In this document: positions 46,331 to 54,758 of the stretch, one piece after another
How positions within the stretch are numbered: position 1 is the stretch's first letter
How the letters are laid out: each line of letters begins with the position of its first letter
NCBI GenBank assembly: GCA_028712695.1
Contig: JAQTQZ010000015.1
Coordinates: forward strand, 29,207-93,206
DNA length: 64,000 nt
Origin: Methylovulum sp.
Lineage (GTDB): Bacteria; Pseudomonadota; Gammaproteobacteria; Methylococcales; Methylomonadaceae
Reading direction: 5' to 3'
Translations under genes and position numbers: made by a program
Notes under the pieces: model-generated
The model's input: only the letters and a program-made list of their open reading frames with translations
Told to the model about the DNA's origin: nothing
Database searches by the model: none

Positions 46331-46403
46331 GTAGGTTGGGGTGGCAACGAACCCCAACAACTCTCGGAATAATGTTGGGGTTCATAAATTCACCCCAACC
46401 TAC
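46331..46403. repeat. GTAGGTTGGGGT compound palindrome, copy 2
   Basis: Outer arms GTAGGTTGGGGTG (46331-46343) and CACCCCAACCTAC (46391-46403) enclose inner arms ACCCCAACA (46351-46359) and TGTTGGGGT (46373-46381). It lies between clpX and the glutaredoxin gene and could form a forked hairpin or terminate partially. Confidence 0.8.
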
Positions 46404-46417
46404 ACTATAGGAAAATC

Positions 46418-47035
46418 ATGAAAACCACCGAAGACAAAATCCGCGAACAATTGGCAAACAACCCGATCATCCTGTACATGAAAGGTGTGCCGGAAAAACC
46501 TGAATGTGGATTTTCCGCCAAAACCGTTGGCTTGCTCAATGCCACGAACATCCCCTACGCCTATGTCAATGTCCTGGCTGCACCCTTCATCCGTGAGAAA
46601 TTACCCAGCATTTCCCATTGGCCCACTTACCCGCAATTGTTTGTCAATGGCGAGTTGGTCGGCGGCTGCGACATTGTCGAAGCGATGGCGAACGACGGCA
46701 GCTTATTGCCATTACTGGAAACCACCAACGCTGAAACCCATGCCGGGCATGACGACCATTTAAGCGTTGCCGAAGTTGAGCAGCTTATCAAACAAAACAT
46801 TGCCGATGCCAAGGTCATTGTTGACGGTGCTGGCTGTGATTTAGTCCTTACCGTCATCAGCGCAACTTTTGCCGATGTGTCCTTGGTAAAAAAGCAGCAA
46901 GCCGTACTGGCAACACTGAAAGCACCGCTGGCCTCCGGCAAATTGCATGCCGTCAGCGTGCTCGCTTATACGCCAGAAGAATGGCAAGCCAAGCAGCCTG
47001 AACCAGCGGCTGGGTTGCTGCAGATACAACTGTAG
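46418..47035 (+). CDS. Monothiol glutaredoxin (Grx4) / BolA-like fusion
   Basis: A 205-aa protein joining two known partners. Residues about 1-105 are a CGFS glutaredoxin (CGFS at 30-33, with PTYPQLFVNGELVGGCDIV). Residues about 120-190 resemble BolA (VEQLIKQNIADAKVIVDGAG, ending SGKLHAVSVLAYTPEEW, with the conserved His). Grx4-BolA pairs carry and deliver [2Fe-2S] clusters. A covalent fusion in a nif operon suggests cluster supply to nitrogenase or its assembly factors. Confidence 0.82.
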   Translation: MKTTEDKIREQLANNPIILYMKGVPEKPECGFSAKTVGLLNATNIPYAYVNVLAAPFIREKLPSISHWPTYPQLFVNGELVGGCDIVEAMANDGSLLPLLETTNAETHAGHDDHLSVAEVEQLIKQNIADAKVIVDGAGCDLVLTVISATFADVSLVKKQQAVLATLKAPLASGKLHAVSVLAYTPEEWQAKQPEPAAGLLQIQL

Positions 47036-47044
47036 ACAGACATC

Positions 47045-47578
47045 ATGGCAAAAATAGGCATTTTTTTCGGCACTGACACCGGCAATACGCGGCGGATCGC
47101 CAAAGACATCGCAACCCTACTCGGTTCTGGCTTGGCCGCCAAACCCGTCAACGTCCGCAACGCCAGTGTTGAAGACTTACTGCAATACGATATGTTGATT
47201 TTGGGTGCGCCAACTTACGGCGAAGGCGAATTGCCAGGTCTGGCGACGGGCGCCGCAACGGAAAGCTGGGCGGAATTTTTGCCTAAACTGGCGGGTCATG
47301 ATTTTACGGGTAAAACCGTTGCCATTTATGGCTTAGGCAACCAAAAAAGCTATCCGGACGATTTTGTCAGCGCCATGTTTTACCTTTACGACAGTTTTAA
47401 ACAATGCGGCGCAACCATCATTGGCGAATGCAGTACCGAAGGCTATAACTTCAATCTGTCCAAAGCCATTGTCGATGAGCTGTTCGTAGGCTTGGCGCTG
47501 GATCAGGAAAACCAAAAAGATTTGACCGGAAGCCGCCTCGATGCGTGGCTTAAGGACATGCAGGCGATGTGGGCTTAA
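47045..47578 (+). CDS. nifF: Flavodoxin, probable electron donor to nitrogenase
   Basis: A 177-aa long-chain flavodoxin with the FMN phosphate loop (GTDTGNTRRIAKDI), APTYGEGELPG and GLGNQKSYPDDFVSAM. Its size and nif setting suggest NifF, which reduces the Fe protein, although a general FldA cannot be excluded by sequence alone. It lies 9 bases after the Grx-BolA gene. Confidence 0.85.
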   Translation: MAKIGIFFGTDTGNTRRIAKDIATLLGSGLAAKPVNVRNASVEDLLQYDMLILGAPTYGEGELPGLATGAATESWAEFLPKLAGHDFTGKTVAIYGLGNQKSYPDDFVSAMFYLYDSFKQCGATIIGECSTEGYNFNLSKAIVDELFVGLALDQENQKDLTGSRLDAWLKDMQAMWA

Positions 47579-47582
47579 GGAC

Positions 47583-47954
47583 ATGCCCAACAGCAAACTC
47601 AAGGCCATTTGCACTTGGCACGCGTTGCAGACCAACCCATATTTGACCCGTCCGATAACGCTAAAAGGCCGGGCTTGCTCGGCGCTTATCTTTTTGTTTG
47701 ACGGCCAAGCCTACGCTTACGTCAACCACTGTATGCACATGCACCGCCCGTTAAACTGCGAGCAAGATGCGATTTTTGATGAGACCGGTCAATTTTTACG
47801 TTGCTCCATGCACGGTTTTATCTTCGACCCGAAAACCGGCGAATGCCAAAGCCCAGTGTGTTTGGGGCAACGTTTACAAGCCCTGCGTTTGCAAGTGATC
47901 GACGGGATTGTTTATTTTGCCGAAAAACATCTGGTGTTGCCCAATGATGTATAG
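47583..47954 (+). CDS. Rieske [2Fe-2S] ferredoxin-like protein
   Basis: A 123-aa single-domain Rieske protein with both ligand boxes, CMHMHRPLNC (C-x-H) and CSMHGFIFDPKTGEC (C-x2-H). It is soluble, with no membrane anchor, so a ferredoxin-type electron carrier is likely. The ATG at 47583 is used; a start at 47541 would overlap the flavodoxin gene. It probably passes electrons in the nif pathway. Confidence 0.8.
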   Translation: MPNSKLKAICTWHALQTNPYLTRPITLKGRACSALIFLFDGQAYAYVNHCMHMHRPLNCEQDAIFDETGQFLRCSMHGFIFDPKTGECQSPVCLGQRLQALRLQVIDGIVYFAEKHLVLPNDV

Positions 47955-47977
47955 AGTACAAACGAGGGAGAAACGCA

Positions 47978-48442
47978 ATGCTGGAAGAACTGGCAACCGT
48001 AGTGAAAATAACCAACCACCAAGTATGGGTGACAAGCGCACAACAAGGCGCTTGCGGCGGCTGCCGACAAAAAGCGGCCTGCGCCACCCACGCCATGAGT
48101 AGCGTGCTTAAGGCAAAACCCGTGCCTGTGGACAACGAATTATCACTCTGTATTGGCGACCAAGTCATTGTTGCCATTGATGAAAGCCTATTGCTGCGTG
48201 CGGCGGTGCTGCTGTATGTATTGCCCCTGATTGCTTTGTTCATTGGCGCCGGTGTGGCCGATAGCTTGCTGAACGGTGACCAGTACGCCGATTTATGGAT
48301 TGCGGGCAGCGCCATCGGCAGTTTTTTGCTGTCTTTAGGGCTCATCAACAAAACCCAACACCTTTTTATGCTCACCTATTACGGCCGCCCGGTCGTTGTT
48401 AAAAAAGTATTAACCACTGCGTATGAATGTTTGGGCGATTGA
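47978..48442 (+). CDS. SoxR-reducing / RseC family membrane protein
   Basis: A 154-aa inner-membrane protein with an N-terminal Cys motif (CGGCRQKAACATH) and two helices (about 75-95 and 105-125). Family members tune RNF-type reduction of SoxR or sigma-E. In nitrogen fixers an RseC-like protein near an electron-transfer run suggests a role in feeding low-potential electrons. This is inference. Confidence 0.85.
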   Translation: MLEELATVVKITNHQVWVTSAQQGACGGCRQKAACATHAMSSVLKAKPVPVDNELSLCIGDQVIVAIDESLLLRAAVLLYVLPLIALFIGAGVADSLLNGDQYADLWIAGSAIGSFLLSLGLINKTQHLFMLTYYGRPVVVKKVLTTAYECLGD

Positions 48443-48722
48443 TAAAGACACACCGCTAAAGCTGTTGTTATTGGAACTGGTGCATCGTTACGGCGAAAAT
48501 GCCCTGGCCTTGAACACCCAAGAACAGCACCATCAAGCCATTGAGCTCTGCGCGCTAGACGACCCCAAACTTGCCGCTTACATCTATACCTTCGCGCAAA
48601 CACCGGGGCGTTACGGCATTGACCTGAAATATCCCATCCCCGCACACAACAGCATCGGTGAAAACGAAAACCTGACCCTAGAGCAAATCATAGAAGCCAT
48701 CACCATCCATCTTTTTTCATAA
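48423..48722 (+). CDS. Hypothetical 99-aa protein of the nif operon tail
   Basis: MNVWAIDKDTPLKLLLLEL begins a small acidic, mostly helical protein that overlaps the RseC-type gene by 20 bases. No motif was recognised. Its position suggests cotranscription with the nif electron-transfer genes. Confidence 0.65.
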   Translation: MNVWAIDKDTPLKLLLLELVHRYGENALALNTQEQHHQAIELCALDDPKLAAYIYTFAQTPGRYGIDLKYPIPAHNSIGENENLTLEQIIEAITIHLFS

Positions 48723-48733
48723 CCGCCTTTACC

Positions 48734-49000
48734 ATGAACCAAACGACAACCCGCTATTTCCTCAGCTACAGCAGCGTAAAACTGCCGCTAAAACTGGTCA
48801 ATGAAATCACCGAAGCCGAATTGAATTTCCGCAATTTTTATTATCAAGGGACTTTTGCCGATGCGGGGCAATTACTGCATTGCCAAAAAATTGTCTACGG
48901 TGAAGTGGAATCTGAACACCATTACCGCTATGACGAAAACGGCGTGTTGGTCTGGGCGCAAATCACCGAGGAGGATGAGGTGCGGGAGATTAATTTGTAG
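48734..49000 (+). CDS. Hypothetical 88-aa protein at the end of the nif operon
   Basis: An 88-aa protein, MNQTTTRYFLSYSSVKLPLKL through an acidic C-terminus, with aromatic-rich beta-like segments (HHYRYDENGVLVWAQI). It resembles small conserved proteins I associate with nif regions (perhaps DUF6156), but that match is from memory and unproven. It is the last gene in this direction before convergent genes. Confidence 0.6.
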   Translation: MNQTTTRYFLSYSSVKLPLKLVNEITEAELNFRNFYYQGTFADAGQLLHCQKIVYGEVESEHHYRYDENGVLVWAQITEEDEVREINL

Positions 49001-49078
49001 GATGTTCAACGCAGCACAGCAAAAAATAATGCGCTACGCTCTTCAACATATACCTTAAATCGTCAAGTTTCCGGTTTT

Positions 49079-50110
49079 TTATGTAGGGTATCCCAGCATT
49101 GCCAATCCAGACTCACAAGCTTGCGTGAGCGCAAGCTGTTCAAGCGCGGGTAACGTGGTGTATTTCGAACGGGTCGGGCGCGGTATTTTACAGACTTCAT
49201 CCAGCCAGTCGGGACCTTCCAGCTCCGGGCTGATAAAGCGGATCAATTTGCCCAGTTGCTCACGTGGATCTTGTTGGACTTCTTCAAATTTCACCGAAAG
49301 AAGCCGGTCACTAGGAAGCGTTTCTAAAATCGCGCATCCCGTCAGAATCATCTGGTTCCATAATTTTCCATATTCCACAAGCGCAAATTCTTGTTGCTTC
49401 ATCCGCTCAATATTTAGAAAAGGAAATAACAACTTTTCGAGCCATAGCTGCTGCGGCCCAATCTGCGGTTTATGCCAAGTTTTGAAAAGGTCAATGCCGA
49501 GACTTTTAGTTTTCTGTATGAGGGAAAGCAAGATATGGAAATTGTGGTGCTGGCTCATCGACATGGCGGTGTCGCGCCCGTCCCGGAACACGTGGATGAC
49601 TTTTGCTTGCGGAAACAATTTTAACAACGTTGCCGCAATCATGAAGGAGCCGCCCGAACGCTCAACCCAAACATCACGCTGATATTTTTTCGCCAGGGTT
49701 TCAAACAGAAATTGATACTGCTGGGAAAGCGGACGGCGCGGCCGTGGCTTCACAAGCATTTCCAGCTCGTCATACAAGGCTTCGTGCCCGTCCGTCAGGT
49801 GCGGAAGCGTCACACACATTATCGGCGGGATATTTTTTGGGGTGAACCGTGCCTGCGGGCCGTCGAAGGGATAGAGCGCTTCATCGACCAAGATGCCGTC
49901 CTCCAGCATCATGTGTATAGCCGGTGTTTGTCGGCTCAGCATTTCCCACAGCTGGGTACCGGAGGGGGCTTTGTGGGCGAAAGCGGCCGCCCCTAAAGGT
50001 ACAAAAAACTCCGACAAACTCAGCACTTTCGGATGCCGGGCCAGAATATCTGAAATCATTGTGGAGCCGCAGCGCCCGGTGCTTAAAATCAAAACAGGGT
50101 CTGTGTTCAT
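49079..50110 (-). CDS. Sulfotransferase family protein
   Basis: A 343-aa sulfotransferase with the PAPS phosphosulfate loop (STGRCGSTMISDIL) and the 3-prime phosphate box (VIHVFRDGRDTAMSM). It transfers sulfate from PAPS to a hydroxyl on an unknown, perhaps lipid or carbohydrate, acceptor. It overlaps the upstream oxygenase gene by ATGA, which suggests a shared pathway. Confidence 0.88.
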   Translation of the reverse strand: MNTDPVLILSTGRCGSTMISDILARHPKVLSLSEFFVPLGAAAFAHKAPSGTQLWEMLSRQTPAIHMMLEDGILVDEALYPFDGPQARFTPKNIPPIMCVTLPHLTDGHEALYDELEMLVKPRPRRPLSQQYQFLFETLAKKYQRDVWVERSGGSFMIAATLLKLFPQAKVIHVFRDGRDTAMSMSQHHNFHILLSLIQKTKSLGIDLFKTWHKPQIGPQQLWLEKLLFPFLNIERMKQQEFALVEYGKLWNQMILTGCAILETLPSDRLLSVKFEEVQQDPREQLGKLIRFISPELEGPDWLDEVCKIPRPTRSKYTTLPALEQLALTQACESGLAMLGYPT

Positions 50111-51300
50111 AATTCGCCGTCCTCTTCAGCATATAAGCGGTCTGGCATCCGATAGCGGATACCTTCATCGGTGTATAAGGAAACATTCAGCAATTCAATA
50201 AACTGCCCTGCACGGCTGCTTCTTTCCAAACTTGGAAAGAAACGTTGCAACAAACTTTCCATGCCATTTTTAAAACGGAAAAACGCCAGCACCCCAAAGG
50301 TGTTGTATTTAGGGAAATTAAATTGATCAGCCATCTCCGGGCCGATTAATGCCCTCGATATTTTATAGATATGGTTTGCAAGCTTGCGCCGGGCTTGCGG
50401 TTCCGTGATGCCCGCAACAATAGGCGCGGAATTGATCAAAGCGTTCGCCATGATGATCGATTCAAACGACGGCGCCGGTTCACACATCACACCAACCCGA
50501 TGCAGATGCAGCGCACTGTGTTCCGAATCGAAATGGATGCTTTCTGGAACCCCCATCAGATGGCCGGTATAACGCCAGATCATCATGAAGCTTTCCCGCT
50601 CTTCATCTGAAAGTTTCACACCCAGCAGTTCGGCACGTTTCAACAATAAGGCAGAAAACACCGCCGTTGCCAAACCGATGTGCGCCGCACTGATTGGCAC
50701 CCCCCATGCCGCTGAATCCCAATCCTCAGAATGCTTTAACATTACCCGAATTTGCGCATGCACCAGGCGCAGGCGCACGGACAGTTTCCAGCCGTCGCCA
50801 TGCCGTTCCAAGCCGCCAGGCAACATAATTTCCATCAAATGCCGGTTATTTTGTTTTAACCGGCGAACGCCCTGATCCACAACCCGTCCCGTGATGCAAA
50901 ACGATTTGCTGATGAGCGTGGCGAATCCTTCCACCAAGACCCCCGCGACAAAAGCCCCCACAAACATGGTTGAGTGGCGGTGAAAGCCGGCACAACCTTT
51001 GTTCACTTTTTTGGGGTCAAACCATGCGGGGACTTCTTCTATTTTTTCAAAAAATTCACGCACTTGGTAGGGTGCATCGGCCAACCCGCTTGGGCCTGTC
51101 TCTATCCCTTTGCTGATCCATTGCTGCCGTTCCGCAGGGGGTAAAGTTGCGAGGAACTCAATCAATAAGTCCGCATCAGGATCGCCAATGAGCGTGTGCC
51201 GGATGTAGTTCTCGGCCAGAGGCGGGTCGATCAGCTTTGCTTGTGCAAAACCCGCACGATAATCGGTTGGAATGTCGTCTTCGTTAAGGCGTTCAATCAT
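50107..51300 (-). CDS. MpaB/DUF2236 family oxygenase-like protein
   Basis: A 397-aa all-helical protein of the MpaB/latex-clearing (DUF2236) type, with the His-rich helices LHLHRVGVMCEPAPSFE and GCAGFHRHSTMFVG that probably bind heme. Family members oxygenate or cleave C=C bonds. It is cotranslated with the sulfotransferase, so oxidation and sulfation of one molecule is plausible. The substrate is unknown. Confidence 0.8.
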   Translation of the reverse strand: MIERLNEDDIPTDYRAGFAQAKLIDPPLAENYIRHTLIGDPDADLLIEFLATLPPAERQQWISKGIETGPSGLADAPYQVREFFEKIEEVPAWFDPKKVNKGCAGFHRHSTMFVGAFVAGVLVEGFATLISKSFCITGRVVDQGVRRLKQNNRHLMEIMLPGGLERHGDGWKLSVRLRLVHAQIRVMLKHSEDWDSAAWGVPISAAHIGLATAVFSALLLKRAELLGVKLSDEERESFMMIWRYTGHLMGVPESIHFDSEHSALHLHRVGVMCEPAPSFESIIMANALINSAPIVAGITEPQARRKLANHIYKISRALIGPEMADQFNFPKYNTFGVLAFFRFKNGMESLLQRFFPSLERSSRAGQFIELLNVSLYTDEGIRYRMPDRLYAEEDGEL

Positions 51301-51354
51301 AAGCCTGTTTCCTTTATTGGAGGAGGATAATACAGAAAAACTTGTTTAGGTGGC

Positions 51355-51741
51355 TTAGTCCAGCTCAATCCCCAACACCTTGACGGCATGGGCAATAATT
51401 TCATCAGGATTGAACGGTTTGGTGATGTACATATCGCTGCCGACTTCCTTGCCTTTCTCTTTGTCGTATTCCTGGCCTTTGGCGGTCAGCATGATGATGA
51501 ACACGTCATCCATGCCCCACTCTTGCTTGACCGTCCGGCAGACATCAAAACCGTTCATTTTCGGCATCATGACATCCAAAAACACCAAGGCGGGTTTTTC
51601 CTCTTCGATAATAGCCAAGGCCTGTTCGCCATTTTCGGCCAGAAAAAACTCGACATCGTAGTCTTCCAATTCTTCCAGGGTTTGTTCCAACAATAGCCGG
51701 ATATGGGGCTCATCGTCAGTGATCAGGATTTTTTTATTCAT
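51355..51741 (-). CDS. Single-domain response regulator (receiver only)
   Basis: A 128-aa CheY-like receiver with acidic pocket Asp9-Asp10, phosphoacceptor Asp56 (LVFLDVMMPKMNG), the Thr in MLTAKG and Lys in ITKPFNPDE. It has no output domain, so it must act by protein contact. It lies 26 bases after the ABC ATPase gene on the same strand and may be part of that operon. Confidence 0.9.
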   Translation of the reverse strand: MNKKILITDDEPHIRLLLEQTLEELEDYDVEFFLAENGEQALAIIEEEKPALVFLDVMMPKMNGFDVCRTVKQEWGMDDVFIIMLTAKGQEYDKEKGKEVGSDMYITKPFNPDEIIAHAVKVLGIELD

Positions 51742-51767
51742 GCTTGGTATCCTTTTAATTCAATTAG

Positions 51768-52598
51768 TTAAATGTAACGTGAGCGCAACAATCGCGCCGC
51801 ACTTTCGTCAAGCAATTCCCGCCGGCGCACGTTTTCAAAACGGGACAGTAAATCTTCCACTTGCAGACGGTGTTTTTGTCCGGCGCTAAAGTCGTGCAGG
51901 ACATTACCCCGGTGCATCATGACTATCCGGTCGCCTAGGTTAACCGCTTGCTGCATGGAATGGGTCACCATCAGGGTGGTCAGGTTTTCGCGGGCGATGA
52001 TTTGGTCGGTCAGGGTGATGACTTGATCGGCGCTTTTCGGGTCTAGCGCGGCGGTATGTTCATCGAGCAACAAGAGCTTGGGTTTTAGCCAAGTCGCCAT
52101 CAGCAAGGTCAGGGCTTGGCGTTGTCCGCCCGACAGCGAGCCAATAGCGGTGTCCAAGCGGTCTTCCAAGCCCATTTTCAACTCGCGCACCCGGTCGCGC
52201 AATTCGTCCTGCAAACGCCGTGATTGCGCCCAAGCCAAACCACGGAAACGCCCACGTTTGGCAGCCAAAGAAAAATTGTCCAGTATTGTCATGTTCGGGG
52301 CGGTACCAGAAAATGGGTTTTGGAACACCCGACCTATCAGGCCAGCACGGCGGTGTTCGGGCCAGGCGCTGACATCGTGGCCAGCCAACTCGATACGTCC
52401 GGCATCAATGGCAAAACTCCCGGCAATGGCGTTGAGCAGCGTGGATTTGCCCGAGCCGTTGCCGCCCAGCACGATGACAAACGCGCCTTCGCTAATGTCC
52501 AAGTCAATGCCGCGCATCGGCCGCACTTCGTTGACCGTGCCGGCATGGAAGGTTTTGTAGACTTGGCTTAGGCGCACTAACGGGGCGTGTGTGTTCAT
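51768..52598 (-). CDS. ABC transporter ATPase of the TrpXYZ type
   Basis: A 276-aa ATPase with Walker A (GGNGSGKST), signature (LSGGQRQALTLLMATW), Walker B (LLLLDEHTAALDP) and a switch His (MVTHSMQQ). It couples to the permease at 52595-53530 through an ATGA overlap. The type fits importers that use TrpX-like binding proteins. Confidence 0.92.
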   Translation of the reverse strand: MNTHAPLVRLSQVYKTFHAGTVNEVRPMRGIDLDISEGAFVIVLGGNGSGKSTLLNAIAGSFAIDAGRIELAGHDVSAWPEHRRAGLIGRVFQNPFSGTAPNMTILDNFSLAAKRGRFRGLAWAQSRRLQDELRDRVRELKMGLEDRLDTAIGSLSGGQRQALTLLMATWLKPKLLLLDEHTAALDPKSADQVITLTDQIIARENLTTLMVTHSMQQAVNLGDRIVMMHRGNVLHDFSAGQKHRLQVEDLLSRFENVRRRELLDESAARLLRSRYI

Positions 52599-53530
52599 GC
52601 GACCCCCGGTTGCTTGGCTTTGGACAATTTGTGCATCATGTCGGGCAGGATTAAGGCGGCGAAGACGAAAAGGGCGGTGACCAGTTTTAAATCATTGGGG
52701 TTCAGGCCAAACGATAAGGCAATGGCGACCAATTGCCGGAACAAGATGGAACCGATAATGGTGCCGATAATGGCGACCCCGACACTGGCCGCGCCAGTCA
52801 GGGCTTCGCCGATAATCACGCTGGCCAAGCCCCAGACCACCATGCCGATGCCCATTTGCACATCGGCAAAATTTTGGTATTGCGCCCATAACGCGCCAGC
52901 CAAACCGACCAGGCCATTGGACACCGCCAAGCCAAAAATACGGTAGTTTTCGACATTGCCGCCCAAAGCGCGGATCATTTGCGGGTTGTCCCCTGATGCC
53001 CGCATGGCGGTGCCGATGTCGGTGCGCAAAAACGCCCACAAAGCAAATGCAACCAGGCCAACTAGAGCCAGCATCAACAATAGCATGGTCAAATCGGCGC
53101 TGGATACCGTCCAGCCCCATAAGTTGGTTTCCGTCGCGCCAAACCACAGCACGCCCCATTGTTCACAATAGGTCGACAAGGTCACTGTGCCTAAAAAGGG
53201 GATGTTGCTACGTCCCATGACGTGCAGATTGACCGAATACAAGGCAGTCATCACTAAAATCCCCGACAACAAGGGGTTGATGCGGAAACGGGTTTGCAAA
53301 ATGCCGCTGACCGAACCCGCAAGCGCACCCGCAAGAAAAGCCATGCCGGAAGCCTGCAGCGGGTTCATGCCGTGTTTGACCAGTAAGATGCTCGCCACCG
53401 CCGCGCCGAAAGTCAACGACCCGTCAACGGTAATGTCGGCAATGTCAAAAATACGGTAAGAAATATACACCCCCAAGGCCAGCAGCGAGAGAATGGCCCC
53501 TAAGGTAAATGCACCAATCAATAAGGTCAT
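52595..53530 (-). CDS. ABC transporter permease of the TrpY/branched-chain type
   Basis: A 311-aa membrane protein with about eight helices of the BPD_transp_2 family, with TVDGSLTFGAAVASILLVKHG near the start and an EAA-like loop (ADVQMGIGMVVWGLASVIIG). It overlaps the ATPase gene downstream and the STAS gene upstream by 4 bases each, so the operon is tightly coupled. Confidence 0.92.
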   Translation of the reverse strand: MTLLIGAFTLGAILSLLALGVYISYRIFDIADITVDGSLTFGAAVASILLVKHGMNPLQASGMAFLAGALAGSVSGILQTRFRINPLLSGILVMTALYSVNLHVMGRSNIPFLGTVTLSTYCEQWGVLWFGATETNLWGWTVSSADLTMLLLMLALVGLVAFALWAFLRTDIGTAMRASGDNPQMIRALGGNVENYRIFGLAVSNGLVGLAGALWAQYQNFADVQMGIGMVVWGLASVIIGEALTGAASVGVAIIGTIIGSILFRQLVAIALSFGLNPNDLKLVTALFVFAALILPDMMHKLSKAKQPGVA

Positions 53531-54741
53531 GCGTGGTCTCCGTCAAAGTGGACGGGGGCACACCAAAGCGCCCCCCGCCGTAGATAGCTTTCCCCTGCCC
53601 CAACACCGTCGCGGTCGTCATTGAGCAAATGCAGCACACCGCGCAAGGTTTGGGCATCCATCAGCCGTGCCAAACTATCCGGCAAGCTGACGAAGCCTTT
53701 GCGCACCGGATGGAAAGGGACGACACAAGCATGGGTGTGCAAGAACAAATCGCCCTCCTCCCCACTAGGCGGCAATTGGGGGGCCAGCAATTGTGAGGGT
53801 TGGCGGGCAGCAAGGCCGACAACCAGACAGGTTTCTTTGGCATAAGCCGGTTCGGCAGTGAACAACAGGCGTTCGCGGATTACCGGAAAAGCAAAAAAAT
53901 CGCCGCTGTCCGGCGCTAGTGGGGCTTGCAAGCTTGCGCCAATCAAATGGGCAATTTCCGCCACCACCACCAAGGACACGCAGTCGGCGGCACAAGCTTG
54001 CAAGGCGGCGTCTGCCAATTCGCTCAAGCGTAGCGGGGGCGTTTCCGGCGTCTCGCCAAACCGCAACAAGTGGCGGAATGTCCCTGTACCTGTGAGCCCA
54101 TGCAGCATACTCACTTCGGGGGTCAACCCACCTTCTTGCTGCATCCAATCGGGGTGTTCAGGGTCGTTGCCTGGCAGGCTGACCGCCAAACCCGCCACCG
54201 CCAGCAATTCCCCGCACCGTTCGATGTTGCCATCTGTCCCCAAAAAACCGTGGCCAATCAGCCACGTGTTTTCAGACACCTTAACCCCAGACAAAGAGGC
54301 GCGGGTATCCGCACCGATGACCCTCCCTTGCTGGGTGGCTGTGGCATCTAGGGTGTACAGCGCAAACTCATGCCCTGCCAATTGTACATAATCGGGGGTA
54401 ACAACCGCTGGGGATTTTTGGGCGGTGTCCACAGCAGGGGCCGCAGTATCCAGCAGTTGGTTAAAACCCACCAATTGCAAGACCTCACTGACCGCCGCAG
54501 ACGGCGAGACCAAGCGTAATGAGCCGCCAATAGCCTTGAGGCTTTTGACCAGCATAACCAGCACACGGATACCGGCGGAGCTAAGATAACTGACTTGCGA
54601 CAAATCCAACGCGACACGGTGGCAACCGCCTTGCAGGGTGTCTTGCAAGGTTTGGTTGACGGTATTGCTCCAAGCGGCATCCAGTCGCCCTTGCAAACAG
54701 ATGTGCATTTCATCGCCATCAAGTTGGGTGGTGATTTCCAT
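53527..54741 (-). CDS. STAS-domain protein with unassigned C-terminal region, linked to the ABC importer
   Basis: A 404-aa cytoplasmic protein. Residues about 1-105 form a STAS domain (LDAAWSNTVNQTLQ, LSQVSYLSSAGIRVLV) like anti-sigma antagonists, with Ser-Ser-Ala at the usual phosphorylation site. The remaining 300 residues are not a family I know; they contain an SLVVVAEIAHLIGA helix and a His-rich loop (LFLHTHACVVPFHP). Its place between permease and binding-protein genes suggests control of the transporter or signalling from it. Confidence 0.75.
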   Translation of the reverse strand: MEITTQLDGDEMHICLQGRLDAAWSNTVNQTLQDTLQGGCHRVALDLSQVSYLSSAGIRVLVMLVKSLKAIGGSLRLVSPSAAVSEVLQLVGFNQLLDTAAPAVDTAQKSPAVVTPDYVQLAGHEFALYTLDATATQQGRVIGADTRASLSGVKVSENTWLIGHGFLGTDGNIERCGELLAVAGLAVSLPGNDPEHPDWMQQEGGLTPEVSMLHGLTGTGTFRHLLRFGETPETPPLRLSELADAALQACAADCVSLVVVAEIAHLIGASLQAPLAPDSGDFFAFPVIRERLLFTAEPAYAKETCLVVGLAARQPSQLLAPQLPPSGEEGDLFLHTHACVVPFHPVRKGFVSLPDSLARLMDAQTLRGVLHLLNDDRDGVGAGESYLRRGALWCAPVHFDGDHA

Positions 54742-54758
54742 TGTTCTCTTCCTTTAGG

